64,000 bases of DNA, taken from positions 2,232,001 to 2,296,000 of the forward strand of contig NC_079877.1 in the NCBI RefSeq assembly GCF_029227915.1, in the 5' to 3' direction. Below are positions 49,801 to 62,646 of the stretch, one piece after another; position 1 is the stretch's first letter, and each line of letters starts with the position of its first letter. The translations under genes and the position numbers were made by a program. The notes beneath the pieces are model-generated. The model worked only from the letters and a program-made list of their open reading frames with translations. It had not been told where the DNA came from and ran no database searches. This DNA is from Hydractinia symbiolongicarpus (taxonomy: Eukaryota; Cnidaria; Hydrozoa; Anthoathecata; Hydractiniidae).

Positions 49801-52800
49801 TTTTTTTAAAAATTTAGATAAATAAGTCATTTTTTGCTGTGGGACCAATCCTAGCCGTTAGTTCGCGCTGAAGAAATAGAGACAGCTTCAAAAAGTACAT
49901 TTCATTGACTTTCTAACGGTGTCAATCCGTTTGAGTTACAACGGTTGGGTCATACATTCGTACGAACATGTATTAACGATGTTTTTCTGATATTACTAGG
50001 TTGCATTGCTTATAACAGTGAAACGATTGACTGTGGGATTTAATTGAACTAACTTTGGACTGTGACCTCATAAGTATTATAAATGAGACAATTGGACTCC
50101 AAGAAAGAACATTCTTCTTAATTTGACATGATTGCCGGAACTCAGCGATTACACTGGACCCTGTGGTAGCGATTTATTTAAAAATTTAGATAAATAAGTC
50201 ATTTTTACTGTGGGACCAATCCTAGCCGTTAGCGCGCGCTGAAGATATAGAGACAGTTTCAAAAACTCCGTTTCATTGACTTTCTAACGGTGTCAATCCG
50301 TTTGAGTTACAACGGTTGCGTCACACATTCGTACCAAAATGTATTTAGTGATTTTTTTCCGATATTACTACGTTGTATCGCTTTCAACAGCGAAACGATT
50401 GACTGTGGGACTTAATTGAACTGATTTTAGACTTTCACCTTATAAATGTGATAAATGAGTCATTTTGACTACAAGAAATGATATTCTTCTTAATTTGACA
50501 TGATTGCCGGAACTCAGCGATTACACTGGACCGTGTGGTAGCGATTTATTTTAAAATTTAGATAAATAAGATTTTCTTACTGTGGGACCAATCCTGGCCG
50601 TTAGCACGCGCTGAAGAAATAAAGACATTCTCAAAAACTACATTTCATTGATTTCTTGGCGGTATAATTCCGTTTCAGTTACAACGGTTGCGTCACATAT
50701 TCGTACCAACATGTATTTAGCGAAAGTATTCGGATATTACTAGGTTGCATCGCTTTTAACTGTGAAACGTTTGACTGTGCGACTTAAATGAACTGATTTT
50801 GGACTTTGACCTTATAAATGTTATAAGTGAGACAATTGGACGCCAAGAAATAACATTCTTCTTAATTTGACATGATTGCTGGAACTCAGCGATTACACTG
50901 GGCGCTCTGGTAGCGCTTTATTTAAAAATTAAGATAAATAAGTCTTTTTTTATCGCGCGCTGAAGAAATAGAGACATTTTCAAAAACCACATTTCATTGA
51001 CTTTCTAACGGTGTCAATTCGTTTGAGTTACAACGGTTGCGTCACATAATCGTTCCAACATGGGTTTAGTGATTTTTTCCAATATTACTAAGTTGTATCG
51101 CTTTTAACAGTGAAACGATTGACTGTGGGAATTATTTAAACTGGTTCTAGACTGTGACCTTATAAGTGTGATAAATGAGACAATTGGACTCCAAGAAAGA
51201 ACATTCTTCTTAATTTGACATGATTGCCGGAACTAAGCGATTACACTGGACCCTGTAGTAGCGATTCATTTAAAAATTTAGATAAATAAGTCATTTTTAC
51301 TGTGGGACCAATCCTAGCCTTTAGCGCGCACTGAAGATATAGAGACAGTTTCAAAAACTCCATTTCATTGACTTTCTAACGGTGTCAATCCGTTTGAGTT
51401 ACAACGGTTGCGTCACACATTCGTACCAACATGTATTTAGTGATTTTTTTCCGATATTACTAAGTTGTATCGCTTTCAACAGCGAAACAATTGACTGTAG
51501 GACTTAATTGAACTGATTTTGGACTTTCACCTTATAAATGTGATAAATGAGTCATTTTGACTACAAGAAATGATATTCTTCTTAATTTGACATGATTGCC
51601 GGAACTCAGCGATTATACTGGACCGTGTGGTAGCTATTCATTTTAAAATTTAGATAAATAAGATTTTCTTACTGTGGGGCCAATCCTGGCCGTTAGCACG
51701 CGCTGAAGAAATAAAGACATTCTCAAAAACTACATTTCATTGATTTCTTGGCGGTATAATTCCGTTTGAGTTACAACGGTTGCGTCACATATTCGTACCA
51801 ACATGTATTTAGCGAAAGTATTCGGATATTACTAGGTTGCATCGCTTTTAACTGTGAAACGTTTGACTGTGCGATTTAAATGAAGTGATTTTGGACTTTG
51901 ACCTTATAAATGTTATAAGTGAGACAATTGGACGCCAAGAAATAACATTCTTCTCAATTTGACATGATTGCTGGAACTCAGCGATTATACTGGGCGCTGT
52001 GGTAGCGCTTTATTTAAAAATAAAGATAAATAAGTCTTTTTTTAGTGTGGGACCAATCCTAGCCGTTATCGCGCACCGAAGAAATAGAGACAGTTTCAAA
52101 AACCACATTTCATTGACTTTCTAACGGTGTCAATCCGTTTGAGTTACAACAGTTGCGTCACATATTCGTACCAAAATGTATTTAGTGATTTTCTTCGGAT
52201 ATTCCTAAGTTGTATCGCTTTTAACAGTGAAACGATTGACTGTGGGAATTATTTGAACTGATTCAGGACTGTGACCTTATAAATGTGATAAATGAGGCAA
52301 AAGGTCTCCAAGGAATAACATTCTTCTTAATTTGACATGATTGCTGGAATTCAGCGAATACATTAGGCTCTGGGTAGCCTTTTTTTAAAAATTTAGATAA
52401 ATAAGTCATTTTTTACTGTGGGACCAATCCTAGCCGTTAGTTCGCGCTGAAGAAATAGAGACAGCTTCAAAAACTCCATTTCATTGACTTTCTAACGGTG
52501 TGAATCCGTTTGAGTTACAGCTGTTGCGTCACACATTTGTACCAACATGTATTTAGTGATTTTTTTCCGATATTACTAAGTTGTATTGCTTTCAACAGCG
52601 AAACAGTGACTGTGGGATTTAATTGAACTAACTTTGGACTGTGACCTCATAAGTATTATAAATGAGACAATTGGACTCCAAGAAAGAACATTCTTCTTAA
52701 TTTGACATGATTGCCGGAACTCAGCGATTACACTGGACCGTGTGGTAGCGATTTATTTTAAAATTTAGATAAATAAGATTTTCTTACTGTGGGACCAATC

Positions 52801-55800
52801 CTGGCCGTTAGCACGCGCTGAAGAAATAAAGACATTCTCAAAAACTACATTTCATTGATTTCTTGGCGGTATAATTCCGTTTCAGTTACAACGGTTGCGT
52901 CACATATTCGTACCAACATGTATTTAGCGAAAGTATTCGGATATTACTAGGTTGCATCGCTTTTAACTGTGAAACGTTTAACTGTGCGACTTAAATGAAC
53001 TGATTTTGGACTTTGACCTTATAAATGTTATAAGTGAGACAATTGGACGCCAAGAAATAACATTCTTCTTAATTTGACATGATTGCTGGAACTCAGCGAT
53101 TACACTGGGCGCTCTGGTAGCGCTTTATTTAAAAATTAAGATAAATAAGTCTTTTTTTATCGCGCGCTGAAGAAATAGAGACATTTTCAAAAACCACATT
53201 TCATTGACTTTCTAACGGTGTCAATTCGTTTGAGTTACAACGGTTGCGTCACATAATCGTTCCAACATGGGTTTAGTGATTTTTTCCAATATTACTAAGT
53301 TGTATCGCTTTTAACAGTGAAACGATTGACTGTGGGAATTATTTGAACTGATTCTGGACAGTGACCTTATAAATGTGATAAATGAGCCAATTGGACTCCA
53401 AGGAATAACATTCTTCTTAATTCGACATGATTGTTGGAACTCAGCGATTACACTGGACCCTGTGGTAGCACTTTATTTAAAACTTTAGATAAATAAGTGT
53501 TTTTACTGTGGGACCAATCCTAGCCGTTAGCACGCGCTGAAGATATAGAGACAGTTTCAAAAACTCCATTTCATTGACTTTCTAACGGTGTGAATCCGTT
53601 TGAGTTACAGCTGTTGCGTCACACATTCGTACCAACATGTATTTAGTGATTTTTTTCCGATATAACTAAGTTGTATTGCTTTCAACAGCGAAACAGTGAC
53701 TGTGGGACTTAATTGAACTGATTTTAGACTTTCACCTTATAAATGTGATAAATGAGTCATTTTGACTACAAGAAATGATATTCTTCTTAATTTGACATGA
53801 TTGCCGGAACTCAGCGATTACACTGGACCGTGTGGTAGCGATTCATTTTAAAATTTAGATAAATAAGATTTTCTTACTGTGGGACCAATCCTGGCCGTTA
53901 GCACGCGCTGAAGAAATAAAGACATTCTCAAAAACTACATTTCATTGATTTCTTGGCGGTATAATTACGTTTGAGTTACAACGGTTGCGTCACATATTCG
54001 TACCAACATCTATTTAGCAAAAGTATTCGGATTTACTAGGTTGCATCGCTTTTAACTGTGAAACGTTTGACTGTGCGACTTAAATCAACTGATTTTGGAC
54101 TTCGACCTTATAAATGTTATAAGTGAGACAATTGGACGCCAAGAAATAACATTCTTCTTAATTTGACATGATTGCTGGAACTCAGCGATTACACTGGGCG
54201 CTGTGGTAGCGCTTAATTAAAAAATTAAGATAAATAAGTCTTTTTTTACTGTGAGACCAATCCTAGCCGTTATCGCGCGCTGAAGAAATAGAGACAGTTT
54301 CAAAAACCACATTTCATTGACTTTCTAACGGTGTCAATCCGTTTGAATTACAACAGTTGCGTCAAATATTCGTGCCAAAATGTATTTAGTGATTTTCTTC
54401 GGATAATACTAAGTGGTATCGCTTTTAACAGTGAAACGATTGACTGTGGGAATTATTTGAACTGATTTTTGACTTTGACCTTATAAATGTTATAAGTGAG
54501 ACAATTGGACGCCAAGAAATAACATTCTTCTTAATTTGACATGATTGCTGGAACTCAGCGATTACACTGGGCGCTCTGGTAGCGCTTTATTTAAAAATTA
54601 AGATAAATAAGTCTTTTTTTATCGCGCGCTGAAGAAATAGAGACATTTTCAAAAACCATATTTCATTGACTTTCTAACGGTGTCAATTCGTTTGAGTTAC
54701 AACAGTTGCGTCACATAATCGTTCCAACATGGGTTTAGTGATTTTTTCCAATATTACTAAGTTGTATCGTTTTTAACAGTGAAACGAGTGACTGTGGGAA
54801 TTATTTGAACTGATTCTGGACTGTGACCTTATAAATGTGATAAATGAGCCAATTGGACTCCAAGGAATAACATTCTTCTTAATTCGACATGATTGTTGGA
54901 ACTCAGCGATTACTGGACCCTGTGGTAGCACTTTATTTAAAACTTTAGATAAATAAGTGTTTTTACTGTGGGACCAATCCTAGCCGTTAGCACGCGCTGA
55001 AGATATAGAGACAGTTTCAAAAACTCCATTTCATTGACTTTCTAACGGTGTGAATCCGTTTGAGTTACAGCTGTTGCGTCACACATTCGTACCAACATGT
55101 ATTTAGTGATTTTTTTCCGATATTACTAAGTTGTATTGCTTTCAACAGCGAAACAGTGACTGTGGGACTTAATTGAACTGATTTTAGACTTTCACCTTAT
55201 AAATGTGATAAATGAGTCATTTTGACTACAAGAAATGATATTCTTCTTAATTTGACATGATTGCCGGAACTCAGCGATTACACTGGACCGTGTGGTAGCG
55301 ATTCATTTTAAAATTTAGATAAATAAGATTTTCTTACTGTGGGACCAATCCTGGCCGTTAGCACGCGCTGAAGAAATAAAGACATTCTCAAAAACTACAT
55401 TTCATTGATTTCTTGGCGGTATAATTACGTTTGAGTTACAACGGTTGCGTCACATATTCGTACCAACATGTATTTAGCAAAAGTATTCGGATTTACTAGG
55501 TTTCATCGCTTTTAACTGTGAAATGTTTGACTGTGCGACTTAAATGAACTGATTTTGGACTTTGACCTTATAAATGTTATAAGTGAGACAATTGGACGCC
55601 AAGAAATAACATTCTTCTTAATTTGACATGATTGCTGGAACTCAGCGATTACACTGGGCGCTCTGGTAGCGCTTTATTTAAAAATTAAGATAAATAAGTC
55701 TTTTTTTATCGCGCGCTGAAGAAATAGAGACATTTTCAAAAACCACATTTCATTGACTTTCTAACGGTGTCAATTCGTTTGAGTTACAACGGTTGCGTCA

Positions 55801-58575
55801 CATAATCGTTCCAACATGGGTTTAGTGATTTTTTCCAATATTACTAAGTTGTATCGCTTTTAACAGTGAAATGATTGACTGTGGGAATTATTTGAACTGA
55901 TTCTGGACTGTGACCTTATAAATGTGATAAATGAGCCAATTGGACTCCAAGGAAAAACATTCTTCTTAATTCGACATGATTGTTGGAACTCAGCGATTAC
56001 ACTGGACCCTGTGGTAGCACTTTTTTTAAAACTTTAGATAAATAAGTGTTTTTACTGTGGGACCAATCCTAGCCGTTAGCACGCGCTGAAGATATAGAGA
56101 CAGTTTCAAAAACTCCATTTCATTGACTTTCTAACGGTGTGAATCCGTTTGAGTTACAGCTGTTGCGTCACACATTCGTACCAACATGTATTTAGTGATT
56201 TTTTTCCGATATTACTAAGTTGTATTGCTTTCGACAGCGAAACAGTGACTGTGGGATTTAATTGAACTAACTTTGGACTGTGACCTCATAAGTATTATAA
56301 ATGAGACAATTGGACTCTAAGAAAGAACATTCTTCTTAATTTGACATGATTGCCGGAACTCAGCGATTACACTGGACCGTGTGGTAGCGATTTATTTTAA
56401 AATTTAGATAAATAAGATTTTCTTACTGTGGGACCAATCCTGGCCGTTAGCACGCGCTGAAGAAATAAAGACATTCTCAAAAACTACATTTCATTGATTT
56501 CTTGGCGGTATAATTCCGTTTCAGTTACAACGGTTGCGTCACATATTCGTACCAACATGTATTTAGCGAAAGTATTCGGATATTACTAGGTTGCATCGCT
56601 TTTAACTGTGAAACGTTTAACTGTGCGACTTAAATGAACTGATTTTGGACTTTGACCTTATAAATGTTATAAGTGAGACAATTGGACGCCAAGAAATAAC
56701 ATTCTTCTTAATTTGACATGATTGCTGGAACTCAGCGATTACACTGGGCGCTCTGGTAGCGCTTTATTTAAAAATTAAGATAAATAAGTCTTTTTTTATC
56801 GCGCGCTGAAGAAATAGAGACATTTTCAAAAACCACATTTCATTGACTTTCTAACGGTGTCAATTCGTTTGAGTTACAACGGTTGCGTCACATAATCGTT
56901 CCAACATGGGTTTAGTGATTTTTTCCAATATTACTAAGTTGTATCGCTTTTAACAGTGAAACGATTGACTGTGGGAATTATTTGAACTGATTCTGGACTG
57001 TGACCTTATAAATGTGATAAATGAGCCAATTGGACTCCAAGGAATAACATTCTTCTTAATTCGACATGATTGTTGGAACTCAGCGATTACACTGGACCCT
57101 GTGGTAGCACTTTATTTAAAACTTTAGATAAATAAGTGTTTTTACTGTGGGACCAATCCTAGCCGTTAGCACGCGCTGAAGATATAGAGACAGTTTCAAA
57201 AACTCCATTTCATTGACTTTCTAACGGTGTGAATCCGTTTGAGTTACAGCTGTTGCGTCACACATTCGTACCAACATGTATTTAGTGATTTTTTTCCGAT
57301 ATTACTAAGTTGTATTGCTTTCAACAGCGAAACAGTGACTGTGGGACTTAATTGAACTGATTTTAGACTTTCACCTTATAAATGTGATAAATGAGTCATT
57401 TTGACTACAAGAAATGATATTCTTCTTAATTTGACATGATTGCCGGAACTCAGCGATTACACTGGACCGTGTGGTAGCGATTCATTTTAAAATTTAGATA
57501 AATAAGATTTTCTTACTGTGGGACCAATCCTGGCCGTTAGCACGCGCTGAAGAAATAAAGACATTCTCAAAAACTACATTTCATTGATTTCTTGGCGGTA
57601 TAATTACGTTTGAGTTACAACGGTTGCGTCACATATTCGTACCAACATGTATTTAGCAAAAGTATTCGGATTTACTAGGTTGCATCGCTTTTAACTGTGA
57701 AACGTTTGACTGTGCGACTTAAATCAACTGATTTTGGACTTCGACCTTATAAATGTTATAAGTGAGACAATTGGACGCCAAGAAATAACATTCTTCTTAA
57801 TTTGACATGATTGCTGGAACTCAGCGATTACACTGGGCGCTGTGGTAGCGCTTAATTAAAAAATTAAGATAAATAAGTCTTTTTTTACTGTGAGACCAAT
57901 CCTAGCCGTTATCGCGCGCTGAAGAAATAGAGACAGTTTCAAAAACCACATTTCATTGACTTTCTAACGGTGTCAATCCGTTTGAATTACAACAGTTGCG
58001 TCAAATATTCGTGCCAAAATGTATTTAGTGATTTTCTTCGGATAATACTAAGTGGTATCGCTTTTAACAGTGAAACGATTGACTGTGGGTATTATTTGAA
58101 CTGATTTTTGACTTTGACCTTATAAATGTTATAAGTGAGACAATTGGACGCCAAGAAATAACATTCTTCTTAATTTGACATGATTGATGGAACTCAGCGA
58201 TTACACTGGGCGCTCTGGTAGCGCTTTATTTAAAAATTAAGATAAATAAGTCTTTTTTTATCGCGCGCTGAAGAAATAGAGACATTTTCAAAAACCACAT
58301 TTCATTGACTTTCTAACGGTGTCAATTCGTTTGAGTTACAACGGTTGCGTCACATAATCGTTCCAACATGGGTTTAGTGATTTTTTCCAATATTACTAAG
58401 TTGTATCGCTTTTAACAGTGAAACGATTGACTGTGGGAATTATTTGAACTGATTCTGGACTGTGACCTTATAAATGTGATAAATGAGCCAATTGGACTCC
58501 AAGGAATAACATTCTTCTTAATTCGACATGATTGTTGGAACTCAGCGATTACACTGGACCCTGTGGTAGCACTTT
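46831..58575 (+). repeat. Large tandem segmental duplication, copy 2 (about 11.7 kb)
   Basis: Copy 2 starts with a hybrid monomer. At 46,826-46,840 agcactttatttaaaa, the left-hand context, changes to attaagataaataagtc, the form found near 37,325. About 115 bp later the match steps back one monomer, from offset 9,513 to 9,886, so monomers 46,878 and 47,251 both carry the ggtggcaatccg form. Compared with copy 1 it holds three extra monomers at about 48.86-49.97 kb and two more around 51.4-52.3 kb. Small shared defects, for example actttttttaaaac at 44,273 and 56,020, confirm common descent. Confidence 0.87.
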
Positions 58576-58622
58576 ATTTAAAACTTTAGATAAATAAGTG
58601 TTTTTACTGTGGGACCAATCCT
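50596..58622 (+). repeat. Monomers with a fixed 24-bp junction deletion, copy 2 set
   Basis: Deletion points are just before 50,953, 53,160, 54,622, 55,709, 56,799 and 58,261, with spacings of 2,207, 1,462, 1,087, 1,090 and 1,462 bp. The last four spacings repeat the order seen between 41,413 and 46,514 exactly. The 2,207-bp spacing is 1,462 plus 745, reflecting the two extra monomers. A linked 1-base variant (aaaaaccatattt at about 54,653) is private to this set. Confidence 0.92.
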
Positions 58623-61224
58623 AGCCGTTAGCACGCGCTGAAGATATAGAGACAGTTTCAAAAACTCCATTTCATTGACTTTCTAACGGTGTGAATCCGT
58701 TTGAGTTACAGCTGTTGCGTCACACATTCGTACCAACATGTATTTAGTGATTTTTTTCCGATATTACTAAGTTGTATTGCTTTCAACAGCGAAACAGTGA
58801 CTGTGGGACTTAATTGAACTGATTTTAGACTTTCACCTTATAAATGTGATAAATGAGTCATTTTGACTACAAGAAATGATATTCTTCTTAATTTGACATG
58901 ATTGCCGGAACTCAGCGATTACACTGGACCGTGTGGTAGCGATTCATTTTAAAATTTAGATAAATAAGATTTTCTTACTGTGGGACCAATCCTGGCCGTT
59001 AGCACGCGCTGAAGAAATAAAGACATTCTCAAAAACTACATTTCATTGATTTCTTGGCGGTATAATTACGTTTGAGTTACAACGGTTGCGTCACATATTC
59101 GTACCAACATGTATTTAGCAAAAGTATTCGGATTTACTAGGTTGCATCGCTTTTAACTGTGAAACGTTTGACTGTGCGACTTAAATCAACTGATTTTGGA
59201 CTTCGACCTTATAAATGTTATAAGTGAGACAATTGGACGCCAAGAAATAACATTCTTCTTAAGTTGACATGATTGCTGGAACTCAGCGATTACACTGGGC
59301 GCTGTGGTAGCGCTTAATTAAAAAATTAAGATAAATAAGTCTTTTTTTACTGTGAGACCAATCCTAGCCGTTATCGCGCGCTGAAGAAATAGAGACAGTT
59401 TCAAAAACCACATTTCATTGACTTTCTAACGGTGTCAATCCGTTTGAATTACAACAGTTGCGTCAAATATTCGTGCCAAAATGTATTTAGTGATTTTCTT
59501 CGGATAATACTAAGTGGTATCGCTTTTAACAGTGAAACGATTGACTGTGGGAATTATTTGAACTGATTTTTGACTTTGACCTTATAAATGTTATAAGTGA
59601 GACAATTGGACGCCAAGAAATAACATTCTTCTTAATTTGACATGATTGCTGGAACTCAGCGATTACACTGGGCGCTGTGGTAGCGCTTTATTTAAAAATT
59701 AGGATAAATAAGTCTTTTTCACTGTGGGACCAATCCTAGCCGTTAGTTCGCGCTGAAAAAATAGAGACAGCTTCAAAAAGTACATTTCATTGACTTTCTA
59801 ACGGTGTCAATCCGTTTGAGTTACAACGGTTGGGTCACATATTCGTACCAACATGTATTAACGATGTTTTTCTGATATTACTAGGTTGCATCGCTTCTAA
59901 CAGTGAAACGATTGACTGTGGGATTTAATTGAACTAACTTTGGACTGTGACCTCATAAGTGTGATAAATGAGACAATTGGACTCCAAGAAAGAACATTCT
60001 TCTTAATTTGACATGACTTCCGCAACTCAGCGATTACACCGGACGCTGTGGTAGCACTTCATTTAAAAATTTAGATAAATAAGTCATTCTTTACTGTGGG
60101 ACCAATCCAAGGCGCTATCGCGCGCTGATGAAATAGTGACAGGTTAAAAAACTACATTTCATTGACTTTCTAACGGTGTCAGTCCGTTTGAGTTACAACG
60201 ATTGGGTCACACATTCGTACTAACATGTATTTAGTGATTTTTTTCTGATATTACTAGGTTGCATCGCTTTTAACAGTGAAACGATTTACTGTGGCATTTA
60301 AATGAACTGATTGTGGACTTTGACATTATAAATGTAATAAACAAGCCAGTTTGACTACAAGAAAAAACGTTGTTTTTAATTTGACATAATTGCTGGAACT
60401 CAGCGATTACAGTGGGTGCTGTGGTAGCGCTTTATGTATAAATTAAGAAAAATAAACCATTTTTACTGTGGGACCAATCCTACCCGTTAGTTAGCGCTGA
60501 AGAAATAGAGACATTCTAAAAGACTACATTTCATTGACTTCTTGGCGGTATCAATCCGTTTGAGTTACAACGGTTGTGTCACATAGTCGTACCAACATGT
60601 ATTTAGTGATATTTTTCTGATATTACTAAATTATATCACTTTTAACAGTGAAACGATTGCCTGTGGAACTCAATTGAAATAAGTTTGGCCTGTGACCTTA
60701 TAAATGTGATAAGTGAGTCAACTGGATCCAAGAAATAACATTCTTCTTAATTTGACATGAATACCGGAACTCAGCGATTACACCGGGCGCTGTGGTAGCA
60801 CTTCATTTAAAAATTCAGATAAATAAGTCATTTTTCACTGTGGGACCAATCCTAGCCGCTTTCGGGCGCTGATGAAATAGCGACATGTTAAAAAACTACA
60901 TTTCATTGACTTTCTAACGGTGTCAGTCCGTTTGAGTTACATCGGTTGGGTCACATATTCTTACTAACATGTATTTAGCGATAGTGTTCGGATATTATTA
61001 GGCTGCATCGCTTTTAACAGTAAAACGATTGACTGTGGGACTTAATTGAACTGATTTTGGACTGTGACCTTATAAATGTGATAGATGAGCCAATTTGACT
61101 CCAAGTAATAACATTCTTCTTAATTCGACATGATTGCTGCATTTCAGGAATTACACTAGGCTTGGGGTAGTGCTTTATTTAAAAACTTAGATAAATAAGT
61201 CATAATTATTGTGGGACCAATCTT

Positions 61225-61916
61225 GGCCGTTAGCACGCGCTGAATAAATAAGAATAGTTTCAATAACTACGTTTCATTGACTTTCTAGCGGTATCAATCC
61301 GTTTGAGTTACAACGGTTTCGTCACATATTCGTACCAACATGTATTTAGCGATATTTTTTCGCTATTACTAGGCTACATTGCTTTTAACAGTGAAGCGAT
61401 TGACAGTGGGACTTAATGAAATAACTTTTGACTGTAACCTGATAAATGTGATAAATGAGGCAATTGGACCCTAAGAAATAACATTCTTCTTAATTTGACA
61501 TGATTGTAGGAACTCAGCGATTACACTGGACCCTGTGGTAGTGATTCATTTAGAAATTGCTGAAGAGATTGAGACAGTTTCGAAAACTCCATTTCATTGA
61601 CTTCCTAACGGTGTCAATCCGTTTGAGTTACAACGGTTGCGTCACACATTCGTACCAACTTGTATTTAGTGATTTTCTTCCGGTATTACTAAGTTGTATC
61701 GCTTTCAACAGTGAAAAGATTGACTGTGGGACTTAATTGAACTGATTTTGGACTTTGTCCTTATAAATGTGATAAATGAGCAATTTTGACTACAAGAAAT
61801 AACATTTTTTTTAATTTGACATGATTGTAGGAACTCAGCGATTACATTGGACCCTGTGGTAGTGATTCATTTAAAAATTTAGATAAATAAGTCAATTTTA
61901 CTGTGGTACTAATAAT
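61225..61916 (+). repeat. Monomer pair with an internal deletion of about 51 bp
   Basis: At 61,558-61,559 gattcatttagaaatt joins directly to gctgaagag, skipping the AT-rich tail, the end motif and the following monomer's start. The comparable intact stretch near 63,711-63,776 shows that about 51 bp is missing. The inferred spacing is 320 bp. It does not recur elsewhere, unlike the 24-bp deletion in Region III. Confidence 0.85.
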
Positions 61917-62288
61917 AGCCGTTAGCGCGCGCTAAAGATATAGAGACAGTTTCGAAAACTCCATTTCATTGACTTTCTAACGGTGTCAATCCGCTTGAGT
62001 TACAACGATTGCGTCACACATTCGTACCAACATGTATTTAGTGATTTTTTTTCGATATTACTAAGTTATATCGCTTTTAACAATGAAATGATTCACTGTG
62101 GAGCTTAATTGAGCTAGCTTTGGCCTGTGACCTTATAAATGTGATAAATGAGCCAACTGGACTCCAAGAAATAACATTGTTCTTATTTTGACATGATTGA
62201 TGGAACTCAGCGATTACACTTGGCGCAGTGGAAGCGCTTCATTTAAAAACTTAGATAAATAAGTCATTTTTTACTGTGGACCAATCCT

Positions 62289-62646
62289 AGCCGTTATCGC
62301 GCGCTGAAAAATTGCGACAGTTTCAAAAACTACATTTCAATGACGTTCTAACTGTATCAGTACGTTTGAGTTACAACGTTTGCGTCACATATTCGTACCA
62401 ACATGTATCTAGTGATTTTCTTCCGATATTACTAAGTTGTATTGGTTTTAACAGTGAAACGATTGACTGTGGGAATTAATTCAACTAACTTTGGACTGTG
62501 ACCTGATAAATGTGATAAATGAGCAATTTTGACTACTTCTGAATTTGACGTGAATGCCGGAACTTAGCGATTACACTGGGCGCTGTGGTTGCGCTTTATT
62601 TAAAAATTAAAATAAATAAGTCATTTTTTACTGTGGGACGAATCCT
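62289..62646 (+). repeat. Short monomer (358 bp) with a private 14-bp deletion
   Basis: Around 62,536 gactac joins directly to ttctgaatttgacg, lacking the aagaaat..attc stretch present in other monomers. It is one of several private lesions that set the last 4 kb apart from the homogenised array. Confidence 0.82.

Larger units (their letters stand above)
40770..58715 (+). other. ACAGCTGT palindrome replacing the CAACGGTTG dyad in 11 monomers
   Basis: In these monomers the usual ttacaacggttgcgtca reads ttacagctgttgcgtca. Palindrome starts: 40770, 41860, 43320, 44409, 45499, 52517, 53607, 55067, 56156, 57246 and 58708. The block is linked to ggtgtgaatccg upstream and cacattcgtacc downstream, so it is one inherited subtype amplified with the 3-mer/4-mer units. 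Three adjacent base changes turn an interrupted dyad into a perfect 8-bp palindrome containing CAGCTG. Confidence 0.85.
34759..60109 (+). repeat. Region III: 3-mer/4-mer higher-order array, monomers 94-162
   Basis: Monomer starts (d = start inferred because the junction motif is deleted): 34759, 35132, 35504, 35875, 36247, 36619, 36992, 37365, 37737, 38109, 38480, 38851, 39222, 39594, 39943d, 40314, 40685, 41056, 41405d, 41775, 42146, 42518, 42867d, 43235, 43606, 43954d, 44324, 44695, 45044d, 45414, 45785, 46157, 46506d, 46878, 47251, 47623, 47995, 48366, 48737, 49109, 49482, 49853, 50224, 50596, 50945d, 51316, 51688, 52061, 52432, 52803, 53152d, 53522, 53893, 54265, 54614d, 54982, 55353, 55701d, 56071, 56442, 56791d, 57161, 57532, 57904, 58253d, 58623, 58994, 59366, 59738. 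C-type monomers recur here every 3 or 4 monomers over most of the region, so the higher-order period is shorter and more regular than in Region I. Confidence 0.92.

Noticed and set aside
37320-58575. Large duplication as a mere assembly artefact
   Set aside because: It cannot be excluded from sequence alone, but the two copies differ by whole-monomer gains and losses and scattered substitutions, which simple mis-assembly of one locus would not produce. It is kept as a real feature with the read-depth caveat.
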